Shown here one piece after another: positions 54,302 through 64,000 of a stretch of 64,000 nt of DNA. Position 1 is the first letter of the stretch. Every line of letters starts with the position of its first letter. The DNA is from a bacterium (GTDB lineage: Bacteria; Bacillota; Bacilli; Lactobacillales; Streptococcaceae): positions 1 through 64,000 of the forward strand of contig CAJNCS010000007.1 in assembly GCA_905221325.1 (NCBI GenBank), given 5' to 3'. The notes under the pieces were generated by a model, which was not told where the DNA came from, did not search any database, and saw only the letters and a program-made list of their open reading frames with translations. The position numbers and the translations under genes were made by a program.

Positions 54302-55163
54302 AGTTGAGAAATTGAGTAAGAAAATAAAAGACAAGGAGATCTTGCGGAACATCTCCTTTGAAATCAACGATGGTGAGTGTGTCGCCTTGATTGGGCCTAA
54401 CGGAGCGGGAAAAACAACCTTGATTGATTGCCTCTTGGGCGACAAGTTCATGAGCTCAGGTCAGATAGCCATTCAAGGGTTTGCACCAACAGATCCTCGA
54501 TTAAAGCAGCTTATTTCTGTCTTGCCCCAAGAAAATGCAGTTGTTCAAAGCTTGAAAGTGAAAGAACTTCTATCATTTTTCAAGTCACTTTATTCCGACA
54601 GTCTTTCAGACAAAGAAATTGATGACTTGCTGAGATTCTCAGATAAGCGGAAAAATCAGCTAGCGGGCAAGTTGTCTGGTGGGCAAAAACGCTTGTTCTC
54701 TTTCGTGTTGGCTTTAATAGGTCGTCCGAAAATTCTATTTTTAGACGAGCCAACTGCTGCCATGGATACCTCGACACGTCAGCATTTTTGGGAAATTGTC
54801 AATCAGTTAAAGAAAAATGGTGTCACCATTGTCTATTCTTCTCACTATATCGAAGAGGTAGAGCATACGGCTGACCGCATTTTGGTCCTCCACAAGGGAG
54901 AATTGATTCGCGATACGACGCCTTATGCCATGCGTGGTGAAGAACAAGAAAAACACTTTACCGTGCCTCTAACCTATCAGGATTTTGTCAGTACCCTGAC
55001 TATGGTTCAAGAGCTTGAAATCAAGCAAAATGCCCTTTCCTTCACAACCAAAGAAGCCAGTCAGGTGTGGAAAGTCTTGCAAGAACAGGGCTGCACGATC
55101 GAAGAAATTGAAATTCGCAATCGAACTCTCTTAGACAGTATTTTCGAAACGACCCAAGACTAA
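54288..55163 (+). CDS. ABC transporter ATP-binding protein
   Basis: A 291-residue ATPase of an ABC-2 type exporter: Walker A GPNGAGKTT, signature LSGGQKRLF, Walker B ILFLDEPTAAMD, H-loop in YSSHYIEE. The long C-terminal extension is typical of bacteriocin/antibiotic-resistance exporters. GGAG lies in the end of the preceding gene. It works with the permease 12 bases downstream. Confidence 0.92.
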   Translation: MAVIKVEKLSKKIKDKEILRNISFEINDGECVALIGPNGAGKTTLIDCLLGDKFMSSGQIAIQGFAPTDPRLKQLISVLPQENAVVQSLKVKELLSFFKSLYSDSLSDKEIDDLLRFSDKRKNQLAGKLSGGQKRLFSFVLALIGRPKILFLDEPTAAMDTSTRQHFWEIVNQLKKNGVTIVYSSHYIEEVEHTADRILVLHKGELIRDTTPYAMRGEEQEKHFTVPLTYQDFVSTLTMVQELEIKQNALSFTTKEASQVWKVLQEQGCTIEEIEIRNRTLLDSIFETTQD

Positions 55164-55175
55164 AGGAGATTGACG

Positions 55176-55910
55176 ATGAAAAATATGACAAGTCTTATGA
55201 AAGTGGAAATCATTCAGATGAAACGGCAAGCAGTCTACTACTTGCTATCCATCGGACTTCCAAGTGTGTTTTACCTTATATTCTCTGGTATGATGTCAGG
55301 GTCAGATATTCCAGAAATTGCTCTTCAAGCCTATCTTTTTGCCATGACGCTCTTTAGTATCATGTCAAGTGCCTTTTTCAGTATCCCTAGCACACTCGAG
55401 TCTGATAAGACAAACAACTGGCAAAAATTGATTCAACATTCTCCGGTATCTATGGTAGAATATTATGTATCAAAACTGTTCAGTACTCTGCTGACTTTCT
55501 TGCTATCAGTTATAGTTGTCTTTTCGGTTGGTCATTTTGTCCGTGGAGTGACTCTGCCTTGGCTTGACTGGTTGGTGATTGGAGTTATTTTGCTGGTCGG
55601 CAGCGTGGTCTTTATCAGCATGGGGGTATTGGTGAGCTTGCTTCCCAGTGCTCAATTGATGACGGTGATTGGAAATATTGCCTATATCGCTTTGGCTGTC
55701 CTAGGTGGACTCTGGTTCCCTTTGAGTTCCTTCCCAGAATGGCTCCAATCTATTGGAAAACTGACTCCAACCTATCAACTAATGCAGGTTGTCTCTACTT
55801 ATTTGGAGCACCACGAATTTAATATTCTTGCTGCCTTGGTTGTACTAGGTTATACAGTTTTCTTTGGTGTCTTGGTAATCCAACTGAAAAAACGGATCGA
55901 GGTAAAATAA
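55176..55910 (+). CDS. ABC-2 type transporter permease
   Basis: A 244-residue permease with six predicted membrane segments, the last near residues 215-237; 'GGLWFPLSSFPEWLQSIGKL' is typical of the ABC-2 family. AAGGAG at 55163-55168 supports ATG 55176; a TTG two codons upstream is less likely. With the ATPase it probably forms an exporter governed by the adjacent two-component system. Confidence 0.9.
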   Translation: MKNMTSLMKVEIIQMKRQAVYYLLSIGLPSVFYLIFSGMMSGSDIPEIALQAYLFAMTLFSIMSSAFFSIPSTLESDKTNNWQKLIQHSPVSMVEYYVSKLFSTLLTFLLSVIVVFSVGHFVRGVTLPWLDWLVIGVILLVGSVVFISMGVLVSLLPSAQLMTVIGNIAYIALAVLGGLWFPLSSFPEWLQSIGKLTPTYQLMQVVSTYLEHHEFNILAALVVLGYTVFFGVLVIQLKKRIEVK

Positions 55911-55914
55911 ATCT

Positions 55915-57613
<1,699 letters not shown>

Positions 57614-57673
57614 TAAGAAGGGTTAAACAATTCCGAAACGATAACTTGAATCGAAGGAAATCCATACTAGAAA

Positions 57674-57700
57674 GGAGGAGGCAAATCGCCTCCGTTTTTT
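57674..57700 (+). terminator. two-component operon terminator
   Basis: GGAGGC, loop AAATC, GCCTCC, then GTTTTTT. Confidence 0.87.
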
Positions 57701-57765
57701 GTTTAGAAAAGCGGTGAAAGCTAGTGTCAAAGAGTGAAAAGATCAGAATAAAAATGAAAAATATC

Positions 57766-57795
57766 TTGACAATGAAGGAAAAATTGTGTTACAAT
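57766..57795 (+). promoter_or_regulatory. rpsL promoter
   Basis: TTGACA (57766-57771), 18 bases, TACAAT (57790-57795) with TGT extension. Confidence 0.8.
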
Positions 57796-57801
57796 AATAG
57801 A

Positions 57802-57931
57802 CGGTACTTTTTACTTTTGGTCTCTCAAAAGTGTACAGGGACGTGCTGACAAATGTTGCAAAAGTACACACAGATGGTAGCTGTCACCAAGTGTATCATC
57901 ACCAAAAATAAAAAAACACAGGAGAATGTAG
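57802..57931 (+). promoter_or_regulatory. rpsL leader
   Basis: About 130 nt with a hairpin ACTTTTG / CAAAAGT (57813-57819 / 57826-57832) extended by GTAC / GTAC. It is probably involved in control of the S12-S7-EF-G genes; no known ribosomal-protein leader was recognised. Confidence 0.45.
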
Positions 57932-58345
57932 ATGCCTACAATTAACCAATTGGTTCGCAAACCGCGTAAATCAAAAGTAGAAAAATCTAAATCACCAGCT
58001 TTGAACGTTGGTTACAACAGTCATAAAAAAGTTCAAACAAACGTTTCTTCACCACAAAAACGTGGTGTTGCAACTCGTGTTGGAACAATGACACCTAAAA
58101 AACCTAACTCAGCCCTTCGTAAATTCGCTCGTGTACGTTTGAGCAACCTTATCGAAGTTACTGCCTACATCCCAGGTATCGGACACAACTTGCAAGAGCA
58201 CAGCGTGGTGCTTCTTCGCGGTGGACGTGTAAAAGACCTTCCAGGGGTACGTTACCATATCGTCCGTGGTGCACTTGATACTGCAGGTGTTAACGATCGT
58301 AAACAAGGCCGTTCTAAATACGGTACTAAACGTCCAAAAGCATAA
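57932..58345 (+). CDS. rpsL: 30S ribosomal protein S12
   Basis: A 137-residue decoding-centre protein. Both lysines whose change gives streptomycin resistance are wild type ('[11 protein letters not shown]' and '[10 protein letters not shown]'). AGGAG precedes the ATG. It is the first gene of the str operon, 19 bases before rpsG. Confidence 0.97.
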   Translation: MPTINQLVRKPRKSKVEKSKSPALNVGYNSHKKVQTNVSSPQKRGVATRVGTMTPKKPNSALRKFARVRLSNLIEVTAYIPGIGHNLQEHSVVLLRGGRVKDLPGVRYHIVRGALDTAGVNDRKQGRSKYGTKRPKA

Positions 58346-58364
58346 GGAAAGGGGATAAAGAGAA

Positions 58365-58835
58365 ATGAGTCGTAAAAATAGAGCTCCAAAACGTGACGTA
58401 TTGCCAGATCCGCTTTACAATTCACAACTAGTTACTCGTCTTATCAACCGCGTTATGCTTGATGGTAAACGTGGTACAGCTGCTTCAATCGTTTACGGTG
58501 CTTTTGAGCAAATCAAAGAAGCTACTGGCAACGATGCACTTGAAGTATTTGAAACAGCTATGGAAAACATCATGCCTGTACTTGAAGTACGTGCACGTCG
58601 TGTTGGTGGATCTAACTACCAAGTCCCAGTTGAAGTTCGTCCAGAACGTCGTACAACACTTGGACTTCGTTGGTTGGTAACAATCGCTCGCCTTCGTGGT
58701 GAACACACAATGCAAGACCGTCTTGCAAAAGAAATCTTGGATGCTGCTAACAACACTGGTGCAGCTGTTAAGAAACGTGAAGACACTCACCGTATGGCTG
58801 AAGCTAACCGTGCCTTTGCACATTTCCGTTGGTAA
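58365..58835 (+). CDS. rpsG: 30S ribosomal protein S7
   Basis: A 156-residue primary assembly protein of the 30S head ([20 protein letters not shown]...). GGAAAGGGG lies upstream of the ATG. It follows rpsL closely; the transcript then enters a long structured region before fusA. Confidence 0.97.
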
Positions 58836-58848
58836 AATCATGATGCTA

Positions 58849-58940
58849 GGAACGGTAAGGATGCAAGGTGAAAATAGGAAACTAACGCAGTATTCGACGA
58901 ATACAAGGAAGTTTATCTTTTTCACACAGCATCCCGTTCC
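58849..58940 (+). other. long structured RNA segment after rpsG
   Basis: A single extended hairpin of about 92 nt: GGAACG (58849-58854) with CGTTCC, GGATGC with GCATCC, GTGAAAA with TTTTCAC, AAACT with AGTTT, and a tip GTATTC / GAATAC (58890-58895 / 58899-58904). It begins 14 bases after the rpsG stop. Two more stem-loops follow, the second a perfect 10-bp stem (58978-58987 / 58994-59003). Role unknown; a processing site or ribosomal-protein target are options. Confidence 0.7.
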
Positions 58941-59029
58941 GGCTCAAATCGGCTAGCTAACTTTAGCCCGAGTTCAATTCAACTTACCATCTCGTAAGTT
59001 GAAACCAACAAAAACAAGATAAACATTGA

Positions 59030-59061
59030 GAACGGGTAGGTCCTGCCTATCCGTTTTTTCT
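59030..59061 (+). terminator. rpsLG terminator
   Basis: ACGGGTAGG, loop TCCTG, CCTATCCGT (one wobble), then T's. Confidence 0.87.
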
Positions 59062-59067
59062 AAATAA

Positions 59068-59076
59068 TGTTATAAT
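59068..59076 (+). promoter_or_regulatory. fusA promoter
   Basis: TGTTATAAT, 35 bases before the fusA ATG; fusA thus has its own promoter after the rpsLG terminator. Confidence 0.75.
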
Positions 59077-59111
59077 AGATTGTAAAATAAAAAATAGGAG
59101 AAACTAACCTC

Positions 59112-61193
59112 ATGGCACGCGAATTTTCACTTGAAAAAACTCGTAATATCGGTATCATGGCTCACGTCGATGCCGGTAAAACAACAACTACTGAGCGTAT
59201 TCTTTACTACACTGGTAAAATCCACAAAATCGGTGAAACTCACGAAGGTGCGTCACAAATGGACTGGATGGAGCAAGAGCAAGAACGTGGTATCACTATC
59301 ACATCTGCTGCGACAACAGCTCAATGGAATAACCACCGCGTAAATATCATTGACACACCAGGACACGTGGACTTCACAATCGAAGTACAACGTTCTCTTC
59401 GTGTATTGGACGGTGCGGTTACTGTTCTTGACTCACAATCAGGTGTTGAGCCTCAAACTGAAACAGTTTGGCGTCAAGCAACTGAGTACGGAGTTCCACG
59501 TATCGTATTTGCCAACAAAATGGACAAAATCGGTGCTGACTTCCTATACTCAGTAAGCACACTTCACGACCGTCTTCAAGCAAACGCACACCCAATCCAA
59601 TTGCCAATCGGTGCTGAAGATGACTTCCGCGGTATCATCGACTTGATCAAGATGAAAGCTGAAATCTATACTAACGACCTTGGTACAGATATCCTTGAAG
59701 AAGATATTCCAGCTGAATACCTTGACCAAGCTCAAGAATACCGTGAAAAATTGGTTGAAGCAGTCGCTGAAACTGATGAAGACTTGATGATGAAATACCT
59801 TGAAGGTGAAGAAATCACTAACGAAGAATTGAAAGCTGCTATCCGTAAAGCAACTATCAACGTTGAATTCTTCCCAGTATTGTGTGGTTCTGCCTTCAAG
59901 AACAAAGGTGTTCAATTGATGCTTGATGCGGTTATCGACTACCTTCCAAGCCCACTTGATATCCCAGCAATCAAAGGTATCAACCCAGATACAGATGAAG
60001 AAGAAACTCGTCCAGCATCTGATGAAGAGCCATTTGCAGCTCTTGCCTTCAAAATCATGACAGACCCATTCGTAGGTCGTTTGACATTCTTCCGTGTTTA
60101 CTCAGGTGTTCTTCAATCAGGTTCATACGTATTGAATACTTCTAAAGGTAAACGTGAACGTATCGGACGTATCCTTCAAATGCACGCTAACAGCCGTAAA
60201 GAAATCGACACTGTTTACTCAGGTGATATCGCTGCTGCCGTTGGTTTGAAAGATACGACAACTGGTGACTCATTGACTGATGAAAAAGCTAAAATCATCC
60301 TTGAATCAATCGACGTTCCAGAACCAGTTATCCAATTGATGGTTGAGCCAAAATCTAAAGCAGACCAAGACAAGATGGGTATCGCTCTTCAAAAATTGGC
60401 TGAAGAAGATCCAACATTCCGCGTTGAAACAAACGTTGAAACTGGTGAAACAGTTATCTCTGGTATGGGTGAGCTTCACCTTGATGTCCTTGTTGACCGT
60501 ATGCGTCGTGAGTTCAAAGTTGAAGCGAACGTAGGTGCTCCTCAAGTATCTTACCGTGAAACATTCCGCGCTTCTACTCAAGCACGTGGATTCTTCAAAC
60601 GTCAGTCTGGTGGTAAAGGTCAATTCGGTGATGTATGGATTGAATTTACTCCAAACGAAGAAGGTAAAGGATTCGAATTCGAAAACGCAATCGTCGGTGG
60701 TGTGGTTCCTCGTGAATTTATCCCAGCGGTTGAAAAAGGTCTTGTAGAAGCAATGGCTAATGGTGTTCTTGCAGGTTACCCAATTGTTGACGTTAAAGCT
60801 AAACTTTACGATGGTTCATACCACGATGTCGACTCATCTGAAACTGCCTTCAAGATTGCTGCATCTCTTGCACTTAAAGAAGCTGCTAAGACTGCACAAC
60901 CAGCTATCCTTGAACCAATGATGCTTGTAACAATCACTGTTCCAGAAGAAAACCTTGGTGATGTTATGGGTCACGTAACTGCTCGTCGTGGACGTGTAGA
61001 TGGTATGGAAGCACACGGTAACAGCCAAATTGTTCGTGCTTACGTTCCACTTGCTGAAATGTTCGGTTACGCAACAGTTCTTCGTTCTGCATCTCAAGGA
61101 CGTGGTACATTCATGATGGTATTTGACCACTATGAAGATGTACCTAAGTCAGTACAAGAAGAAATCATTAAGAAAAATAAAGGTGAAGACTAA
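59112..61193 (+). CDS. fusA: elongation factor G
   Basis: Ribosomal translocase GTPase, 693 residues. G1 [10 protein letters not shown]3 DTPGHVDF and G4 NKMD are all present, followed by domains II-V. AGGAG lies 11 bases before the ATG. It follows rpsG but is separated by a structured region, a terminator and its own promoter. Confidence 0.97.
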   Translation: MAREFSLEKTRNIGIMAHVDAGKTTTTERILYYTGKIHKIGETHEGASQMDWMEQEQERGITITSAATTAQWNNHRVNIIDTPGHVDFTIEVQRSLRVLDGAVTVLDSQSGVEPQTETVWRQATEYGVPRIVFANKMDKIGADFLYSVSTLHDRLQANAHPIQLPIGAEDDFRGIIDLIKMKAEIYTNDLGTDILEEDIPAEYLDQAQEYREKLVEAVAETDEDLMMKYLEGEEITNEELKAAIRKATINVEFFPVLCGSAFKNKGVQLMLDAVIDYLPSPLDIPAIKGINPDTDEEETRPASDEEPFAALAFKIMTDPFVGRLTFFRVYSGVLQSGSYVLNTSKGKRERIGRILQMHANSRKEIDTVYSGDIAAAVGLKDTTTGDSLTDEKAKIILESIDVPEPVIQLMVEPKSKADQDKMGIALQKLAEEDPTFRVETNVETGETVISGMGELHLDVLVDRMRREFKVEANVGAPQVSYRETFRASTQARGFFKRQSGGKGQFGDVWIEFTPNEEGKGFEFENAIVGGVVPREFIPAVEKGLVEAMANGVLAGYPIVDVKAKLYDGSYHDVDSSETAFKIAASLALKEAAKTAQPAILEPMMLVTITVPEENLGDVMGHVTARRGRVDGMEAHGNSQIVRAYVPLAEMFGYATVLRSASQGRGTFMMVFDHYEDVPKSVQEEIIKKNKGED

Positions 61194-61209
61194 TCAGTCC
61201 TCACTCTAG

Positions 61210-61237
61210 AAGGAAGTCGCTTAGTGGCTTCCTTTTT
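61210..61237 (+). terminator. fusA terminator
   Basis: AAGGAAGTC / GGCTTCCTT followed by T's. Confidence 0.85.
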
Positions 61238-61362
61238 ATGTTCTATATCAAGGAAGGTTAGAAAAATATACCTAAACTAAATTTGGCAGTAATAAAATCG
61301 TTCAATTCCCTATTCATATTTATAAAAATAGGAAAAACATTCATAAAAACACGTTTAGATAG

Positions 61363-61417
61363 AAAATTCAGAAAATTGCTTCTTTTGTCTTGAAAATTTT
61401 TGAAAAAATGGTATGAT
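61363..61417 (+). promoter_or_regulatory. ilv operon promoter with CodY-like box
   Basis: AAAATTCAGAAAATT (61363-61377) matches the CodY box AATTTTCWGAAAATT at 13 of 15 positions and lies just upstream of TTGAAA (61390-61395) and TATGAT (61412-61417, TGG extension). CodY repression in the presence of branched-chain amino acids is expected. Confidence 0.7.
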
Positions 61418-61455
61418 AGTAACAAGCTATTTTTAAGAGAAGAGAAAGGGGAACA

Positions 61456-63156
61456 ATGGAGAAAATCAGTTTAAACGCTCCTAAGACGGGATCGGATCTA
61501 GTTTTGGAAACCCTCCGTGATTTAGGAATTGATACCATATTTGGTTATCCTGGTGGGGCTGTCTTGCCTTTATATGATGCGATTTATAATTTCAAAGGTA
61601 TACGCCACATCTTAGGTCGCCATGAGCAAGGGTGTTTACATGAAGCTGAAGGTTATGCCAAATCAACTGGAAAGTTGGGCGTTGCCGTCGTCACGAGTGG
61701 ACCGGGAGCAACAAATGCCATTACAGGAATCGCGGATGCCATGAGTGATAGCGTTCCCCTCTTGGTCTTTACGGGACAAGTCGCTCGAGCAGGCATTGGG
61801 AAGGATGCCTTTCAGGAGGCGGATATTGTCGGTATTACCATGCCCATTACCAAGTACAATTACCAAGTCCGTGAGACAGCTGACATTCCTCGCATCATTA
61901 CGGAGGCTGTGCATATCGCGACCACAGGTCGTCCAGGGCCAGTTGTGATCGACTTGCCAAAAGATGTATCTGCCTTAGAGACAGATTTTATCTATTCACC
62001 AGAAGTACATTTACCGAGTTATCAACCGACTATAGAACCAAACGACATGCAAATCAAGAAAATCTTGAAACAATTGTCAAAGGCTAAAAAACCCGTATTG
62101 CTAGCTGGTGGCGGGGTTAGTTATGCAGAAGCAGCTGCTGAGCTCAATGAGTTTGCTGAACGTTACCAAATTCCAGTGGTGACCAGTCTTTTAGGGCAAG
62201 GTACGATTGCGACTAGTCATCCGCTCTTCCTAGGAATGGGAGGTATGCACGGTTCTTTCGCAGCTAACATTGCCATGACCGAAGCGGACTTTATGATTAG
62301 TATTGGTTGCCGTTTCGATGACCGCTTAACTGGAAATCCTAAGACCTTTGCTAAAAATGCCAAGGTTGCTCATATCGACATTGACCCAGCTGAGATTGGT
62401 AAGATTATCAGTGCAGATATTCCAGTGGTCGGGGACGCTAAGAAAGCTTTGCAGATGCTTTTAGCAGAACCAACTGTTCATAACAATACTGAAAAGTGGA
62501 TTGACAAAGTTACCAAGGACAAGAACCGCGTTCGTTCTTATGATAAGAAAGAACGTGTGGTTCAACCGCAGGCAGTAATCGAACGCATCGGCGAGTTGAC
62601 AAATGGAGATGCCATTGTTGTAACTGACGTAGGGCAACACCAAATGTGGACAGCCCAGTATTATCCATATCAGAATGAACGTCAATTGGTCACATCTGGT
62701 GGCTTGGGGACCATGGGATTCGGGGTTCCTGCAGCTATCGGAGCTAAGATTGCCAATCCAGAAAAAGAAGTTATCCTTTTTGTCGGTGACGGTGGTTTCC
62801 AAATGACCAACCAAGAACTAGCAATCCTAAACATCTACAAGGTGCCGATTAAGGTTGTCATGTTGAATAACCACTCCCTGGGAATGGTTCGTCAGTGGCA
62901 AGAATCCTTCTATGAGGGTAGAACTTCAGAGTCGGTCTTTGACACTCTTCCTGACTTCCAGCTGATGGCACAGGCTTACGGCATTAAAAATTATAAATTT
63001 GACAATCCAGAAACGATAGAAAAAGATCTAGAGGCTATTCTGGAGGATGTGCCCATGTTTATCGAGGTGGATATTTCTCGTAAGGAACAGGTCTTACCGA
63101 TGGTACCAGCTGGTAAGAGCAATCATGAGATGTTGGGGGTGAAGTTCCATGCGTAG
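61456..63156 (+). CDS. ilvB: acetolactate synthase large subunit
   Basis: Thiamine-diphosphate enzyme at the first common step of valine, leucine and isoleucine synthesis. It has 566 residues; the catalytic Glu is in 'GRHEQGCLHEAEGYA' and the ThDP-binding 'GDGGFQMTNQELAILNIYKV' block is near the C terminus. AAAGGGG lies before the ATG. It overlaps ilvN by 8 bases. Confidence 0.96.
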   Translation: MEKISLNAPKTGSDLVLETLRDLGIDTIFGYPGGAVLPLYDAIYNFKGIRHILGRHEQGCLHEAEGYAKSTGKLGVAVVTSGPGATNAITGIADAMSDSVPLLVFTGQVARAGIGKDAFQEADIVGITMPITKYNYQVRETADIPRIITEAVHIATTGRPGPVVIDLPKDVSALETDFIYSPEVHLPSYQPTIEPNDMQIKKILKQLSKAKKPVLLAGGGVSYAEAAAELNEFAERYQIPVVTSLLGQGTIATSHPLFLGMGGMHGSFAANIAMTEADFMISIGCRFDDRLTGNPKTFAKNAKVAHIDIDPAEIGKIISADIPVVGDAKKALQMLLAEPTVHNNTEKWIDKVTKDKNRVRSYDKKERVVQPQAVIERIGELTNGDAIVVTDVGQHQMWTAQYYPYQNERQLVTSGGLGTMGFGVPAAIGAKIANPEKEVILFVGDGGFQMTNQELAILNIYKVPIKVVMLNNHSLGMVRQWQESFYEGRTSESVFDTLPDFQLMAQAYGIKNYKFDNPETIEKDLEAILEDVPMFIEVDISRKEQVLPMVPAGKSNHEMLGVKFHA

Positions 63157-63625
63157 AATGTTAACGGCAAAACTACAAAATCGTTCAGGAGTCCTCAATC
63201 GCTTTACAGGTGTCCTTTCTCGTCGTCAGGTCAACATTGAGAGTATCTCAGTTGGTGCGACAGAGAATCCTGATGTATCACGGATTACCATCATTATTGA
63301 TGTAGCTTCTCATGATGAGGTCGAGCAAATCATCAAGCAGCTCAACCGTCAGATTGATGTGATTCGCATTCGAGATATCACGGATAAGCCACACTTGGAA
63401 AGAGAAGTTATCTTGGTGAAGGTATCTGCTCCTGCTGAAAAACGTGCAGAAATCTTGGCTATTATTCAACCCTTCCGTGCAACGGTAGTAGATGTGGCTC
63501 CAAGCTCAATCACCATCCAGATGACTGGAAATGCTGAAAAGAGTGAAGCTTTATTGCGAGTGATTCGACCATACGGTATTAAAAATATCGCTCGTACGGG
63601 TGCAACTGGATTTACCCGCGACTAA
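63149..63625 (+). CDS. ilvN: acetolactate synthase small subunit
   Basis: A 158-residue regulatory subunit with an N-terminal ACT domain ('LQNRSGVLNRFTGVLSRRQ') that senses valine and stimulates IlvB. The start overlaps the ilvB end, so translation is coupled; ilvC follows after 65 bases. Confidence 0.95.
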   Translation: MRRMLTAKLQNRSGVLNRFTGVLSRRQVNIESISVGATENPDVSRITIIIDVASHDEVEQIIKQLNRQIDVIRIRDITDKPHLEREVILVKVSAPAEKRAEILAIIQPFRATVVDVAPSSITIQMTGNAEKSEALLRVIRPYGIKNIARTGATGFTRD

Positions 63626-63657
63626 AAATCCAACTAAAATTTGTTAAAACCGCCTAA

Positions 63658-64000
<343 letters not shown>

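Overview
This window is a low-GC Gram-positive chromosome segment from a Streptococcus of the mitis group (pneumoniae/mitis/oralis/infantis relatives). The species cannot be fixed from sequence alone. The case rests on near pneumococcus-like proteins (LeuS, RuvB, RpoB, RpoC, SpuA-type pullulanase, RecA), a tsaE-GNAT-lytR-cinA-recA order, csRNA genes with CiaR boxes around ruvB, a BOX-type repeat, a ComX cin-box and extended -10 (TGnTATAAT) promoters. No tRNA, rRNA, CRISPR array, prophage or intact transposase gene was seen.

Layout. 1-13.3 kb: histidine phosphatase, leuS, two GNAT acetyltransferases, three csRNA genes flanking ruvB and a nucleotidyltransferase-like gene, then the envelope/isoprenoid run uppS-cdsA-rseP(eep)-proS, then bglA. 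13.3-17.6 kb: a half-size EamA transporter on the minus strand, glmS with a promoter flanked by two operator-like repeats, a one-TM protein of unknown function and a luciferase-like oxidoreductase. 17.6-24.4 kb is the most accessory-looking part: a 60-bp uroD-family gene remnant, a class C acid phosphatase lipoprotein, and an operon with two UroD-superfamily proteins carrying the HxC...C zinc signature of methyltransferases, a small membrane ORF and a complete polar amino acid ABC importer. 24.4-36.1 kb: an LPxTG pullulanase (minus) with a cre site, then rpoB-rpoC behind a structured leader.

36-44.6 kb: a membrane protein, tsaE-GNAT-lytR, cinA-recA behind a competence promoter, a GNAT, a MATE exporter and yebC. 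44.6-51.6 kb: a DUF4190-like membrane protein divergent from a MarR-heterodimeric ABC exporter operon with three repeated operators, a PAP2 phosphatase, a LytTR regulator paired with a LiaF-like membrane protein, and rpmB. 51.7-57.6 kb: asp23-fakA, then an operon of two small membrane proteins, an ABC exporter and a NarL-type two-component system. 57.7-64 kb: rpsL-rpsG-fusA, and ilvB-ilvN-ilvC behind a CodY-like box; ilvC runs off the end.

How the parts work together: most genes are housekeeping (transcription, translation, envelope precursor supply, branched-chain amino acid synthesis). The unusual biology lies in regulation (csRNAs, one interrupted by a BOX element; three apparently leaderless mRNAs; structured leaders of rpoB, rpsL, rpmB and between rpsG and fusA; a LytTR direct-repeat operator) and in the UroD-like/ABC importer locus, which looks like an uncharacterised uptake-and-demethylation module with signs of internal duplication.
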